In this document: positions 35,229-44,417 of the stretch, one piece after another
How positions within the stretch are numbered: the stretch's first letter is position 1
Layout of the letters: the number at the start of each line of letters is the position of its first letter
Source of the DNA: Bacteroidales bacterium UBA6192
GTDB lineage: Bacteria; Bacteroidota; Bacteroidia; Bacteroidales; F082
Direction: 5' to 3'
Length of the DNA: 64,000 nt
Assembly: GCA_002422725.1 (NCBI GenBank)
Contig: DITE01000056.1
Coordinates: 181 to 64,180, forward strand
Notes under the pieces: generated by a model
What the model saw: only the letters and a program-made list of their open reading frames with translations
Database searches by the model: none
Told to the model about the DNA's origin: nothing
Made by a program: the position numbers and the translations under genes

Positions 35229-36371
35229 TTAGTATCTGAATATTGCTGCAAGTCCTGTTTCCGAAGGTATTTTTTCAGTTGGCAGTACCATAACCTGACC
35301 CCCCATTTTTGTTACTAAATCTGCCATATCGTCGAGCAGATCATCTACTTTCGGATTTGATAAATCCTTTTTTTGCGTATTGCCGGTAATCAGATTTGTT
35401 ATCCGAACTGCAATCATCCGGTCTGCCTCAATAAGTAGTGTATCAACTCGCCCCTCAACAGCCGCCGCCGCTACTTCCTTTATGTCATCGCTGCCTTTTC
35501 CATTTGCCCTTGCCTGCTCAAACCTTGACACAAAACTGTCGAGTTTCAGTAAATATTCAGGTTCCATTATTTCCCAGGCAAGATTTACAAGCTTATCTGT
35601 TGAAAGAGATGTCGGGTTGATTGCAATGCTTTTGTCAAGCAGCATTGGATTTTTATTTACCTTTCTAAAAAGGTTGTGGTGTTCAGGTAAAGCTGCAAGA
35701 ATCAGTGGCCAGCCGGTTGGTTTAGAATAGCGTTCGTAAATCAAATTAGCAACAACACGGAAAAACTGCTCCGCATCCTTTTTCTCTTCATCCTGTTCGC
35801 TGCCTGTATCGTTATGCAAACTCAAATATTCTCCTACAGAGCCTGCAATAGATCCGGAATCTTTTAATTCATCAACAATCGCATCTGTATTGGATTTTTG
35901 AGCTTCAGCATGTAATTCAACCTCTACGAGAGAATGACGGTCACCTTCGAAGAGCCTGATCCCCTGAAGACTTACCCCCAAAACATGGTATCGGTCAGTC
36001 GATTGCAGATACTGCCTCAGTGGCTTTGTGTGGAAACTATCGGCCACCATTGCCAATTCGTCAACAGTTACTGGTAAACCCACAATTTTAAACAACCCGG
36101 CAGCACTAAAAACAGCCAAACCATTTGACGTATGGCTCCATAAACTGTTGTCATCAACAAGGGTTTCCATAGGTTCAATGTGTTTTTTTACTTCACCGGC
36201 TGAATATTTTTGTAGAAGTGATTTTTCCAATTGCTTGAGTAGATTTTTAAACCTGATTGGATCCTGAAGTTTTTCAGGATGACTTCGGTGAGTTGGCATA
36301 TAAAGAGAAAGACATGGATTCTGATCTATTGCCATGAGTTCCTGAATGATCTCTTTGCTGAGTAATTCCAT
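35229..36371 (-). CDS. Bacterial archaeo-eukaryotic release factor-like protein (baeRF3)
   Basis: 380 aa. The opening (LSKEIIQELMAIDQNPCLSL, then YMPTHRSHPE) and the overall three-part layout match the baeRF3 family of proteins related to eRF1/Pelota: an N-terminal domain to about 130, a central domain near 135-260 with YHVLGVSLQGIRLFEGDR, and a C-terminal L7Ae-like domain with VEGRVDTLLIEADR (about 300-313). baeRF proteins are proposed to act on stalled or damaged ribosomes during stress. In this block it sits between a ferritin-like gene and two small genes. Confidence 0.78.
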   Translation of the reverse strand: MELLSKEIIQELMAIDQNPCLSLYMPTHRSHPEKLQDPIRFKNLLKQLEKSLLQKYSAGEVKKHIEPMETLVDDNSLWSHTSNGLAVFSAAGLFKIVGLPVTVDELAMVADSFHTKPLRQYLQSTDRYHVLGVSLQGIRLFEGDRHSLVEVELHAEAQKSNTDAIVDELKDSGSIAGSVGEYLSLHNDTGSEQDEEKKDAEQFFRVVANLIYERYSKPTGWPLILAALPEHHNLFRKVNKNPMLLDKSIAINPTSLSTDKLVNLAWEIMEPEYLLKLDSFVSRFEQARANGKGSDDIKEVAAAAVEGRVDTLLIEADRMIAVRITNLITGNTQKKDLSNPKVDDLLDDMADLVTKMGGQVMVLPTEKIPSETGLAAIFRY

Positions 36372-36499
36372 AATATTATTTTTTTGTATTAGTTATCTTG
36401 ATTTCATTGTTGAAATGAATTTGATGAATTGCTCATTATATTCATTGCTGTGATTACTTGAGTCAATATTTGCGCATGCAAAGCATTCACTGCTATTCT

Positions 36500-36802
36500 T
36501 TACTTCTTCTTTTTGATTACATTTTCCACTTCCTCGGCTCCCTCGGCATAAAACTTTTCTTCATCGGGGGCAAGTTCATAGAGCAACCGCAAAAACTCTC
36601 CGGCATGCACACGCTCTTCATCAGCGATTTCCTTGAGAACCTCTATTGCCAACTTATTGTCGGTTGACCCGGCAAGCTGCATGTAGAGCTGAGTTGCTTC
36701 ATACTCCGAGGCTATCATGAAACGAATGGCTCTGACAAGCTCTTCATCAGTGAGCTTTCTGTCATTTGCCAGGCCCGAAAAGGGTGATCCAAATGTTGGC
36801 AT
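36500..36802 (-). CDS. Ferritin-like / rubrerythrin-like diiron protein, 100 aa
   Basis: 100 aa with one helical hairpin carrying iron ligands: SEYEATQLYMQL (Glu at about 34) and EIADEERVHAGEFL with the ExxH motif (EERVH, about 62-66). The size fits encapsulated-ferritin-like or rubrerythrin half-ferritins, which dimerise to form a diiron ferroxidase site. No encapsulin shell gene is in the window. A strong AAAGGAG ribosome-binding site lies directly before the ATG. Iron oxidation or peroxide detoxification is inferred. Confidence 0.8.
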   Translation of the reverse strand: MPTFGSPFSGLANDRKLTDEELVRAIRFMIASEYEATQLYMQLAGSTDNKLAIEVLKEIADEERVHAGEFLRLLYELAPDEEKFYAEGAEEVENVIKKKK

Positions 36803-37255
36803 ATTATTCTCCTTTATGTTTTTTCATACTACCACCAATGCACACTCAATTGCCTATTCCTTGTACAATACTTTGCCTTTGAATACATTGGTTTGATGAA
36901 TGATTTCTATAATACAAAGGTGAGTATGCCAGGACTGGAAAATGTCACATAATTCTAGAAAAAAGTTACATCATTCACACATTATCTGCTACCGGACGAA
37001 TGACTGAATTTCTTGAAAAGTTTGAAACTCAAAAGCCAAATATGCTGTGATTCCTGTCTGATGCACTCGAATTCAGTACCTTACCCGTTAATGTGTATAT
37101 CCCTTCGTCTGACAGAGAAGAATAAAAATTCTTCTCTTGCCGTTTAGCCTGAGCAAGAAATTCCACACGGTTCCCGGGTATTGTCCCCAGGGTTGAATCA
37201 TGGGTCGGCAGCGGAAGATCGACAATGAAATATTTATGAATTGAACAGCTTAATT
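36803..37255. other. Intergenic, 453 bp
   Basis: No gene seen. It contains the right copy of the 38-bp repeat (37214-37251). The rest holds unremarkable AT-rich sequence that should include the promoter of the ferritin-like gene. Confidence 0.4.
37214..37251 (+). repeat. 38-bp direct repeat, right copy
   Basis: Matches 33225-33262 at 35 of 38 bases, same orientation. It lies 4 nt beyond the stop of the T9SS papain-like protease gene. Confidence 0.8.
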
Positions 37256-40200
37256 TTATCGCGCAGATTTGATCAGCTTAACCGAAAACTGTCCGGATGC
37301 GGTATTGAACCGTGCAATATACATCCCATCAGTCAATGGACTTCCATTGTCCGAAAGTCCGTCCCAGTTCAGGGTCGTTGGCAAAGTGGAGTCGTGTGAA
37401 TTCTGTATTGTTCTCACAGCAACCCCTTCCCTGCTGTAAATGGTGACCTCTGTCCAGCTATGGGATGAGTCTGTCCAGCGAAAGCTAAGCTGGTCGGAAA
37501 ATGGATTGGGTGTAACCGTAATGTCAGGCTGCAGGCTGGAAGCTGGCTGAGGCGTTTCGGGAACTGAAATAATCAGGTGGCCCATATCGAAAAAGGTCAG
37601 GATGGCTTTCATCAGTAACTTTCTTTCCTCCAGATCATTTTCAATCCCATAGTTTCTGAACTCAAGCTGCGAGCCAACTGTCTTGTAGGCGTTCTGCGCA
37701 TTGCCGACCATGGTGTAGGTTTCTGCATCAGCATCGGAATGCATCAGCGCAAATGCAGGCGGAAGGGGCAATATTTCAATAAACAGGTAATCTTGTTCTT
37801 CATGAAAGGGAAAATCAATTCCTTCAGCAAAAGTACCGGCAACTCCCTGAATAAAAGCTGTTGTCAGCGGGTTGCCAAGCACCTGGCCACTGATTCTGAA
37901 ACGAAGATGAGCGGGAGTCTGCACACTGAAATTCCAGGCATACCCTCCTTCCATGTACATTCGTCCACCCTTGTCAAGATAGTCGGCCAGATGCTCGCCT
38001 TCGGGCACGGTTAGGGCAGTGTAAGCATTGGCTGATCCAAGGCAGGCGAAAACTGACCGGTAAACATCCAGCCTTTCGGGCAGGGACTCTGTGTAAACAT
38101 ACTCAATATTCATGCTATCAAGCACTTCACGGACAACCGAGACGGCCACATCATTTTTTGCCTTGTTGAACAACAAAACCGGATATTGCCCGATATTCAT
38201 GCTGAATTCCTCCTGAAAAATCGATACGCCATCCGACATGATTTTCAGCATTAAGATGGCTTCATGATCTGTGGGGCAGGCCTCAGAAATAGCCAGGGTG
38301 AAACCACACTGAGCGGTGGAGCCTGCCTGCAATGATTCCAATTGCACCTGAACGGGCTGATGGATGCTGAGGTAGGGGTCGTTGGTCGAAAGCTCAACTA
38401 TCGGATCCTTAGCCAGATATGTTCCCTGGTTTTTAATCGTTAAAACAAGTGGTGCTGTTTCGCCCGGATCAGGATAATGGTTGTCGTTGTCGTCCACAAG
38501 CCAGTCCTGAAGCAGAATAGCGGGTGCTATCACATTTATCCATTGCGATCCACTGAGTTGAAAATTTTCGTTTGAAAAGTCAATATTCACGGGCAAATCT
38601 GACTGGTCAGGACAATCAGAAGCAACAGTGGCCGAAAATGCTTGTGGAATACTTACTGTTGCATAAGGAGGAAGGTTAATGGCTTGTAATTCATTATCAT
38701 CAATCAGAAGATGGGTATCATTGCTTGTCAGTTGCACCATCAGGCCATTGACTGCTTCACCGGTTCTGTTTGTCAGCACCAGATCGAAAAGCAAGCTGCT
38801 TCCCTGATGAACAGGCTTGCCATCCATAGTATTCACTTCAAGGGCAAAAAGCAGCTGGTCGGATAGTCTGAAATCTTTTTGGTCAGTGATGCCGTTGTCG
38901 TCAGTAACCATCACACGGACATTACTTATAATCTCTTGATTGTCAAGTATCCCTGAAAGAAAACCGTCGGTTGAGAGGGTAAGACCATCAGGAATAGTTT
39001 CGGGGCTTAAACGGCAGGCTTCATGAAGAGGTAAGGCGCTGTTATGGCTTCCGTTAATCATTTTAAAGCCTGTATTATCCCCTGCTGAAACACCGGAATA
39101 CCACAGGATGTTTTCGTCAACAAGGATATCGTTGTAGTAGTATTCAATGCTTCCATCCGGGAACAATACTACTGCAAACTCAGCAAAACCAATTGTTTCA
39201 TCATAATACACAAGCGGTTGTTTCCACCTGAAGGCAGCCCGGTTTTCATCGCCTTCGTACCATATGCCTTCATCAGATTTGGTACCGGGATAGTATTTAA
39301 TGGGTGTAAACAGAAAAGCTGCAATATTTTTCATGCTCCGAAACAGCAGGTAGGTATCCTTGTAATAGGGCCAGGGATAGATGCCCGGCTCAAAAAGGAT
39401 GAATCCATCCTTATGCACAAACACCTCATCAAAGGATTCACCATAGAATGGAAAACTAAAGTCAAGCGTTTGCCGGGCATATTTCAGGTTTGGTTGCTCA
39501 AGGCTTAGGCTTACATCATCCACTTCGGGAAAGGTTGAAGTGATAAACTGCTGGTGATAGGAAGTTTCAAGTGTCCATTGAAGGGGTGCTGTCCCGTTGG
39601 TTGCCTCAAGCTGAAAGCCGGCATCAAACACCGGAATTTCTTCCGTGGTGATGGTTACGGTGTTTGCCTGATGCGTGTGAATGATTTTACATCGGGTAAC
39701 CTCATTGTGATTGATATCAGCAGGAAGGCCACCACATGAAATTTCACCAACAGTTTCGTTGGTATAATCCATGAGCGAAAAGCTGATTATTTCGCCTGAG
39801 CCGGTGGCGTTTGGGTCGTTCTCGTAGACCTCGAGAAAATAAGCTACCGGTGACCCCTGGTCGGCATAACTGAGCAAAGGACTGATGTCCAGGCCAATTT
39901 CAATGGTTTTGTGCTCTTCATCGGTTCCGCCCTGCATGAAGTTTGGACCGCCCTGAAAGTTGAAGACAGGAAAATAAAGACGCTGCTCCGGGATGCCCGA
40001 AGAAGTTTCGGATGCAAGCCCCACAACAAGCCTTATTTGCTCCCGAAGATTGTGCTTCAAGGTGATCCGGGCGGTAAGCATGGGTTCGTATTCCTCTCTC
40101 ACATCGATTACATGAACCAGACTATTCCAAATTCCGCCGTAAAACACATTCTCAGCCAGGGTTTTATACATCATATAACAAAAACCCTCGTTCTGCCAAT

Positions 40201-41086
40201 CATCGCCATAACTGTTGGCAAATTTCAGTCCGCCGATTTCCCAGTCGCGCATGTCGACAACACCATCGTTATTGATATCCAGATGGTTAGTAAAAATTTC
40301 GTCATCGTTATAGTCAAAGCGTATGCTATCGTTGTAGCCCACAATTGTCATGGCGTGGGTGGCAAAGGTGCCCGGAAACAGTGTAACGGCCATTTCTCCG
40401 GCTTCGGGTGTACCGGCCGGCAGTGGTTGAATTCCCGATCCCCAAGGGCTGGCTGCATTGAAGTTGGCAATGCCACCAAAAGGTGATCCTTCGAGGTGAT
40501 GCAAAAGCCAATGCTTGAGTGTCAGCAAACCCTCAGGCGTTCCCACATTGATTTTGCTCACTTTTCTTACCCGGTTTTTCATGGCTTCGTAGTAGCTGTC
40601 GTAGCCGCTGATCCACACCAGTCCATCTTCATCAATAGCCATACCGCCATAATCGGCCAGTGTGGGCGAGCCCAGGGTGCGAAGCACTTCAAAACTATGC
40701 ATATAATTCACCCCGTACCAGCTATTGTAGTTGTTGAAGTTGTACACAAAATGAGAGGGATATTGGTTGTTGCTGTCGCTGGCAGGCAGGTTGCGCTCGC
40801 GGCACATTTCATAGGTAAAGGTATATCCAACAGAGGAGGCCTGACCACAGGAAGCACCAATCTGACTGAAAATCGGCCTGAAATAGGGTAATGTTGAATT
40901 GTCGACACTTTCAGGAAGTGCCATCTGGCGGTAGGTATCCTTCAGGATAAGCTCGGGAAGATTCACAAGGGTTATGGAATCATAGGCTTCGATATAAGCA
41001 GGGCGTTGACCCTGACCGGGCGACTGTAGCCGGGCAAGCAGAAGGCAGGAAAGCAAGATGCTGAAATGTAAGGTAAACGGGCGCAT
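37256..41086 (-). CDS. Secreted papain-like (C1) cysteine protease with dockerin-like EF-hand and T9SS sorting domain
   Basis: 1276 aa from the ATG at 41086, where a signal peptide starts (MRPFTLHFSILLSCLLLARL); an in-frame ATG at 41155 would overlap the promoter. The C1 protease core carries Cys80 (QIGASCGQAS), His244 (GTFATHAMTIVGYND) and Asn291 (FANSYGDDW). Between His and Asn sits a dockerin-like Ca-binding loop (DINNDGVVDMRDW, 270-282). Beta-sandwich modules follow, including CARDB-like repeats near 850-960. The last about 90 residues are an FlgD-like T9SS sorting domain (VTPNPFSDQLSF ... GMYIARFN). Predicted secretion across the outer membrane by T9SS; substrates are unknown. Confidence 0.87.
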   Translation of the reverse strand: MRPFTLHFSILLSCLLLARLQSPGQGQRPAYIEAYDSITLVNLPELILKDTYRQMALPESVDNSTLPYFRPIFSQIGASCGQASSVGYTFTYEMCRERNLPASDSNNQYPSHFVYNFNNYNSWYGVNYMHSFEVLRTLGSPTLADYGGMAIDEDGLVWISGYDSYYEAMKNRVRKVSKINVGTPEGLLTLKHWLLHHLEGSPFGGIANFNAASPWGSGIQPLPAGTPEAGEMAVTLFPGTFATHAMTIVGYNDSIRFDYNDDEIFTNHLDINNDGVVDMRDWEIGGLKFANSYGDDWQNEGFCYMMYKTLAENVFYGGIWNSLVHVIDVREEYEPMLTARITLKHNLREQIRLVVGLASETSSGIPEQRLYFPVFNFQGGPNFMQGGTDEEHKTIEIGLDISPLLSYADQGSPVAYFLEVYENDPNATGSGEIISFSLMDYTNETVGEISCGGLPADINHNEVTRCKIIHTHQANTVTITTEEIPVFDAGFQLEATNGTAPLQWTLETSYHQQFITSTFPEVDDVSLSLEQPNLKYARQTLDFSFPFYGESFDEVFVHKDGFILFEPGIYPWPYYKDTYLLFRSMKNIAAFLFTPIKYYPGTKSDEGIWYEGDENRAAFRWKQPLVYYDETIGFAEFAVVLFPDGSIEYYYNDILVDENILWYSGVSAGDNTGFKMINGSHNSALPLHEACRLSPETIPDGLTLSTDGFLSGILDNQEIISNVRVMVTDDNGITDQKDFRLSDQLLFALEVNTMDGKPVHQGSSLLFDLVLTNRTGEAVNGLMVQLTSNDTHLLIDDNELQAINLPPYATVSIPQAFSATVASDCPDQSDLPVNIDFSNENFQLSGSQWINVIAPAILLQDWLVDDNDNHYPDPGETAPLVLTIKNQGTYLAKDPIVELSTNDPYLSIHQPVQVQLESLQAGSTAQCGFTLAISEACPTDHEAILMLKIMSDGVSIFQEEFSMNIGQYPVLLFNKAKNDVAVSVVREVLDSMNIEYVYTESLPERLDVYRSVFACLGSANAYTALTVPEGEHLADYLDKGGRMYMEGGYAWNFSVQTPAHLRFRISGQVLGNPLTTAFIQGVAGTFAEGIDFPFHEEQDYLFIEILPLPPAFALMHSDADAETYTMVGNAQNAYKTVGSQLEFRNYGIENDLEERKLLMKAILTFFDMGHLIISVPETPQPASSLQPDITVTPNPFSDQLSFRWTDSSHSWTEVTIYSREGVAVRTIQNSHDSTLPTTLNWDGLSDNGSPLTDGMYIARFNTASGQFSVKLIKSAR

Positions 41087-41124
41087 AATCGGGTATTTCG
41101 ACGATAAACAGGATAGTGTTGTGT

Positions 41125-41155
41125 CAAAAGTACATCGAAAAGAGTAAACCTGCAA
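41125..41155 (-). promoter_or_regulatory. Promoter of the papain-like protease gene
   Basis: Minus-strand TACTTTTG at 41125-41132 fits TAnnTTTG, with TTG at 41153-41155 and a 20-bp spacer, so both Bacteroidota boxes are present. Transcription would start near 41118, supporting the ATG at 41086. Confidence 0.6.
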
Positions 41156-41284
41156 GAACCAAACAGTATCCGGTTACTTTTTTCAAGTATTCATGATGCA
41201 TAATCACATCATGGCTATCATCCGCTGGCACAGAAGTTGAACAAAAGCTTTTACCACCTGTTTAACTGGTAAATAAAAACATTC

Positions 41285-41884
41285 ATGAAAACACTTATTG
41301 TAATATTCGTCATTGTTGTTGTTGTGATCGTCATATTTCAATCTTACACCCTTATGGCTGCGAATAAAACGGAAGAGCAGAAGTATACTGTTATCCTGAA
41401 AGACAAGGATTTCGAAATCAGATTTTATCCCTCTGCAACTCTTGCAACCATTCATTCTGACGCTAAAACCTACAAAGATTTATCCGGATCGGGGTTTCGG
41501 AAACTGGCCCGCTACATTTTCGGAGGCAACGAGACGAATACCAGCATTTCGATGACTGCACCGGTTCACATGAACATCAACGATACTGTTTCGAGTATGA
41601 GTTTTGTTATGCCATCGTCTTATAGTGAAGATATGCTTCCAAAACCCAATAATCCTGATGTGTTCATTCAAAAATCAGCTGATGAATATGTTGCCGTAAT
41701 CCAATTTGGCGGATTTGCATCGGACAAAGATCTGGTATTCTATTCGGCCAAGCTCAAAAAATTGCTGGAAGAAAAAGGCATAAGCTATTATGGAAACACC
41801 AGGTTTCTGGGCTATAATCCACCCTTTCAACTTGTTGGCAGGAGGAACGAAATGATTGTTTCGGTAAATTGGAAAGCTGAATAA
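41285..41884 (+). CDS. SOUL-family haem-binding protein
   Basis: 199 aa. One N-terminal hydrophobic segment (VIFVIVVVVIVIFQSYTL) anchors or exports the protein. The SOUL/HEBP fold follows: YTVILKDKDFEIRFYP near 34, GSGFRKLARYIFGGN, the SISMTAPVHM core motif and the later VGRRNEMIVSVNW. SOUL proteins bind haem or porphyrin; the role in bacteria is unclear. Divergently oriented to the protease gene. Confidence 0.9.
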   Translation: MKTLIVIFVIVVVVIVIFQSYTLMAANKTEEQKYTVILKDKDFEIRFYPSATLATIHSDAKTYKDLSGSGFRKLARYIFGGNETNTSISMTAPVHMNINDTVSSMSFVMPSSYSEDMLPKPNNPDVFIQKSADEYVAVIQFGGFASDKDLVFYSAKLKKLLEEKGISYYGNTRFLGYNPPFQLVGRRNEMIVSVNWKAE

Positions 41885-41932
41885 CAAAATGAAAATTGCC
41901 TACTTTTAAACCGTACTAAAAATGGGAAGCCT

Positions 41933-42080
41933 TTAACTGCTCAGGTAGGTGTATGCATACTGCTGCCCGTCAATACTCACAAACTCGCAATTGCCTGCAA
42001 AGGTTTTTGTTGTTTCGCCACTGCCATGTCTCAGGTGCTGCCTGATGCGCTGCTGGTGGCCGTATTGAATGGCAAGTTCC
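41933..42080 (-). pseudogene. Decayed Rhs core fragment
   Basis: On the minus strand this encodes LAIQYGHQQRIRQ, then GETTKTFAGNCEFVS, IDGQQYAYTYLSS and a stop. It aligns with residues of both Rhs cores (compare 43816-43960), differing by point changes. It is the third, most degraded copy of the Rhs core in the array and carries no toxin tip. Confidence 0.8.
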
Positions 42081-42209
42081 TTTTAGGCTGGTGGCCTTCC
42101 TTCAGAAATAACGAACGAGTTTTATACTATACTTTGCGATTCATCCAGAAATGGGTTCTTTTCAAACCTTGGAAAATAATTCTTTCTTTTTTGAAAATTG
42201 GTATTCAAA

Positions 42210-42602
42210 TCAAAGTATTTTGTTACGAATTAACTTATATAGGGAATGATTATAAACATCTTCAAAAGTCATAATATCATTAGCTTTTAGCAAATTAGTT
42301 AGGCCGTTCAAAAGTGAAATCGCATAAAGGTATTTTAAATCAAGCTTTGGGAGGTTAAAAAGATAATCAAACTCATGTTCCTTTGCATCAATAATAGCAT
42401 CAATTAATGAATAAATTACCAAACACAATTCAATTTTTAAACATCTTTTATCTAAAGTGTAGATTTTAAAAAATAATTCATCAACATTTGAAACAACATC
42501 TTCACCGAGCATTTTTAATGTGTACTCTAACAGATGATGTAACTCCTGCATTAATGCTTTCTGACTTAAAGGGGTCAAAATCTTTTCCATATCTCCCACC
42601 AT
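42210..42602 (-). CDS. Probable immunity protein of the orphan Rhs cassette
   Basis: 130 aa (or 126 aa if the ATG at 42590 is used), helical, acidic, without signal peptide. Its 5' end overlaps the 3' end of the orphan toxin ORF by up to 28 nt. In Rhs and other polymorphic-toxin arrays the small gene directly after a toxin tip usually encodes the cognate immunity protein. I recognise no family. A cytosolic location implies the paired toxin acts in the cytosol. Confidence 0.65.
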   Translation of the reverse strand: MVGDMEKILTPLSQKALMQELHHLLEYTLKMLGEDVVSNVDELFFKIYTLDKRCLKIELCLVIYSLIDAIIDAKEHEFDYLFNLPKLDLKYLYAISLLNGLTNLLKANDIMTFEDVYNHSLYKLIRNKIL

Positions 42603-44197
42603 TTTTCAACTGATGGCCTATACTGCCATGGTCTATGTCTTCCAATGCCCTGCCCTGGTCCTATTCCTCGTCTATGATAGTGAAGAAGCCATCTATCGGT
42701 CGAAAAGTCTACCCTATTTTTACCTCCAAATCGCAATAAAGTGTAGGATTTATAAGTTGAAAAATAACCTAAAGCTTCAGCACCTATAATTATTGAGGTA
42801 GGTACTGCTAGTGTAAGATAAATAGCTTCAACTCCTTTATTCATTACCCTGGATTGAGTTAAAGGATTTGCCATCTGGTCTGTCAACCCCCACCAATATG
42901 GCACTTTAGCATAAGCATCACCTTCATTACCATCCCACGTAACCTCAATCTCGGGTAAGTCAGCAAAAATCATTCCTGAAGCATAATTTGACCATCTTTG
43001 AGTAGCATCATCAAAATAAGTATTGCTTGTAATATTTGGTACAACCGGTAGGTTTACCCTATGGTTTGATCCATTAATTACATCAGAAGCAGTTACAGGT
43101 TGATTCAAATTAATGTCGCCACCGCCACCAGCACTTGTGGTCCATTGAAAATTCCAATCACTTCCCTGACCGGTAAGGTAAATTCCGACCGCAGGGGAGG
43201 TTAATCCAACAGAAAGACCAACAGTACCGGGATGAACCAATCCATAGCCACCAACATAACCTAATAAAGCACCAAAGCCTATTCCTAGATATGTTCCAGG
43301 AGAATTCCAGTTCCAATTTCCAGGATTTAACTCACCTTCATTACTTCCAACTCCTCCCAAATATGCGCCACCAATAACTAAAGCAACAATGATTAGATCG
43401 TCTACCCCGAATACTTGGCCGCTCGGATCTATATATTTTAGCGGGTTATTCACGCAATAGCTATACCTATTAAAACTCTGGCTAAAATCCGGAGACTGCA
43501 CATAATTGTCGGGCGAGAGCATGCGCGAGACCACCGGGTCGTAAAGGCGGCCGTTCATGTTGATGAGTTGGAAGCCATCCAAATGTTCGTGGCCGGTAAA
43601 CCCTCGGTCGAACAGTGGCGTGGGTGCTGTGCCTGTGAATGCAGTCCAGGTGTTTGGGTCGCGGCGGGTTCCCCAAGGGTCAAAACTCAACTCTTGCAGC
43701 AGGTCACCATTTTCATCGGTGATGGTGTGCAGTGAGCCTAAATGGTCGGTGTGGATGTAAAACAGCTCTGAGGTGCCATCCGGTCTTTTAACATGAATGC
43801 CAAACAGGCCGGCCGGACTGCTGAGGTAGGTGTAGGCATACTGCTGCCCGTCAATGCTCACAAACTCGCAGTTGCCTGCGAAGGTTTTCGTCGTTTCGCC
43901 GTTTTCGTTCCTGTAGAGTTGCCTGATGCGTTGCCGGTGGTGGCCATAGGTGAACTCGAGCCTTTTTGTGCCTTGTTCGATAGATTCGGGTTGGTCGAAA
44001 TGTGTCCATTCGATGGACTGGTTCTCATCGGTATACAAGCTGCCTTGTGGCATATTAGCCATTGTCAGGGCATGGGGCTTGCTGCTTTGCCCACTGCACG
44101 CCTCAAACGCCCTCACTGCCTGATATATGGTAGCTGCCCCCCGCTGGCGCGGATTTGTAATCCGTGCCAAACCAATTCTCATGCAAAAACGAATCAT
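42575..44197 (-). CDS. Orphan Rhs core fragment with C-terminal toxin tip
   Basis: 540 aa open frame. Residues about 40-265 copy the C-terminal part of the Rhs core (RRQRIRQLYRNENGETT-type region, ADHLGSL-type HTDHLGSLHTIT, FDPWGTRRDP, GRLYDPVVSRMLSPDNY), ending at the conserved IDPSG junction. After the junction a Gly-rich spacer leads to a unique tip ending HYHRRGIGPGQGIGRHRPW, which I take as the toxin. No signal peptide or Rhs N-terminus is present, and the first residues read through a palindromic repeat, so this is a displaced tip, expressed only if recombined onto the intact Rhs gene. The DNA over about 43450-44070 is nearly identical to 45775-46380. Confidence 0.8.
   Translation of the reverse strand: MIRFCMRIGLARITNPRQRGAATIYQAVRAFEACSGQSSKPHALTMANMPQGSLYTDENQSIEWTHFDQPESIEQGTKRLEFTYGHHRQRIRQLYRNENGETTKTFAGNCEFVSIDGQQYAYTYLSSPAGLFGIHVKRPDGTSELFYIHTDHLGSLHTITDENGDLLQELSFDPWGTRRDPNTWTAFTGTAPTPLFDRGFTGHEHLDGFQLINMNGRLYDPVVSRMLSPDNYVQSPDFSQSFNRYSYCVNNPLKYIDPSGQVFGVDDLIIVALVIGGAYLGGVGSNEGELNPGNWNWNSPGTYLGIGFGALLGYVGGYGLVHPGTVGLSVGLTSPAVGIYLTGQGSDWNFQWTTSAGGGGDINLNQPVTASDVINGSNHRVNLPVVPNITSNTYFDDATQRWSNYASGMIFADLPEIEVTWDGNEGDAYAKVPYWWGLTDQMANPLTQSRVMNKGVEAIYLTLAVPTSIIIGAEALGYFSTYKSYTLLRFGGKNRVDFSTDRWLLHYHRRGIGPGQGIGRHRPWQYRPSVEKWWEIWKRF
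44089..44137 (-). repeat. 49-bp dispersed block at the 5' end of the orphan cassette
   Basis: The minus strand reads GCAGCTACCA ... GGGCGTTTGAGGCGTGCAG ... GGGC. The same block occurs on the plus strand at 59381-59429 with 6 mismatches in 49 bases. Confidence 0.75.
44145..44169. repeat. Palindrome with 11-bp arms
   Basis: TGGCGCGGATT and AATCCGTGCCA flank a TGT loop; one of eleven pairs is not Watson-Crick. It sits where the homology of the orphan cassette begins, a place expected for a rearrangement hotspot. The remaining 44198-44417 shows no gene. Confidence 0.6.
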
Positions 44198-44417
44198 TCA
44201 CGTCAAACAGGATTATTACACTTACCTTTCAGATCATGAACCAAAACTAATCAATTATTGAATATGTTGCTCAACAGATTCTGAAACTGGAATTCCACTT
44301 GCAACTACTATTCAATGAACTCATGTTTGCTATTCAGTAGGCACGGATGATTCGGCTTCGCCTCATGAGATCGCTTCGCTAAGGCGCAAAACCATGCCAC
44401 TTGGGGATACAAACTAT

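Noticed and set aside
36500..36802. Encapsulin cargo system
   Set aside because: The ferritin-like protein has the size of encapsulated ferritins, but no shell gene or targeting peptide is present.
39911..40486. 191-codon plus-strand open frame
   Set aside because: Antisense to the papain-like protease gene, which has clear catalytic motifs.
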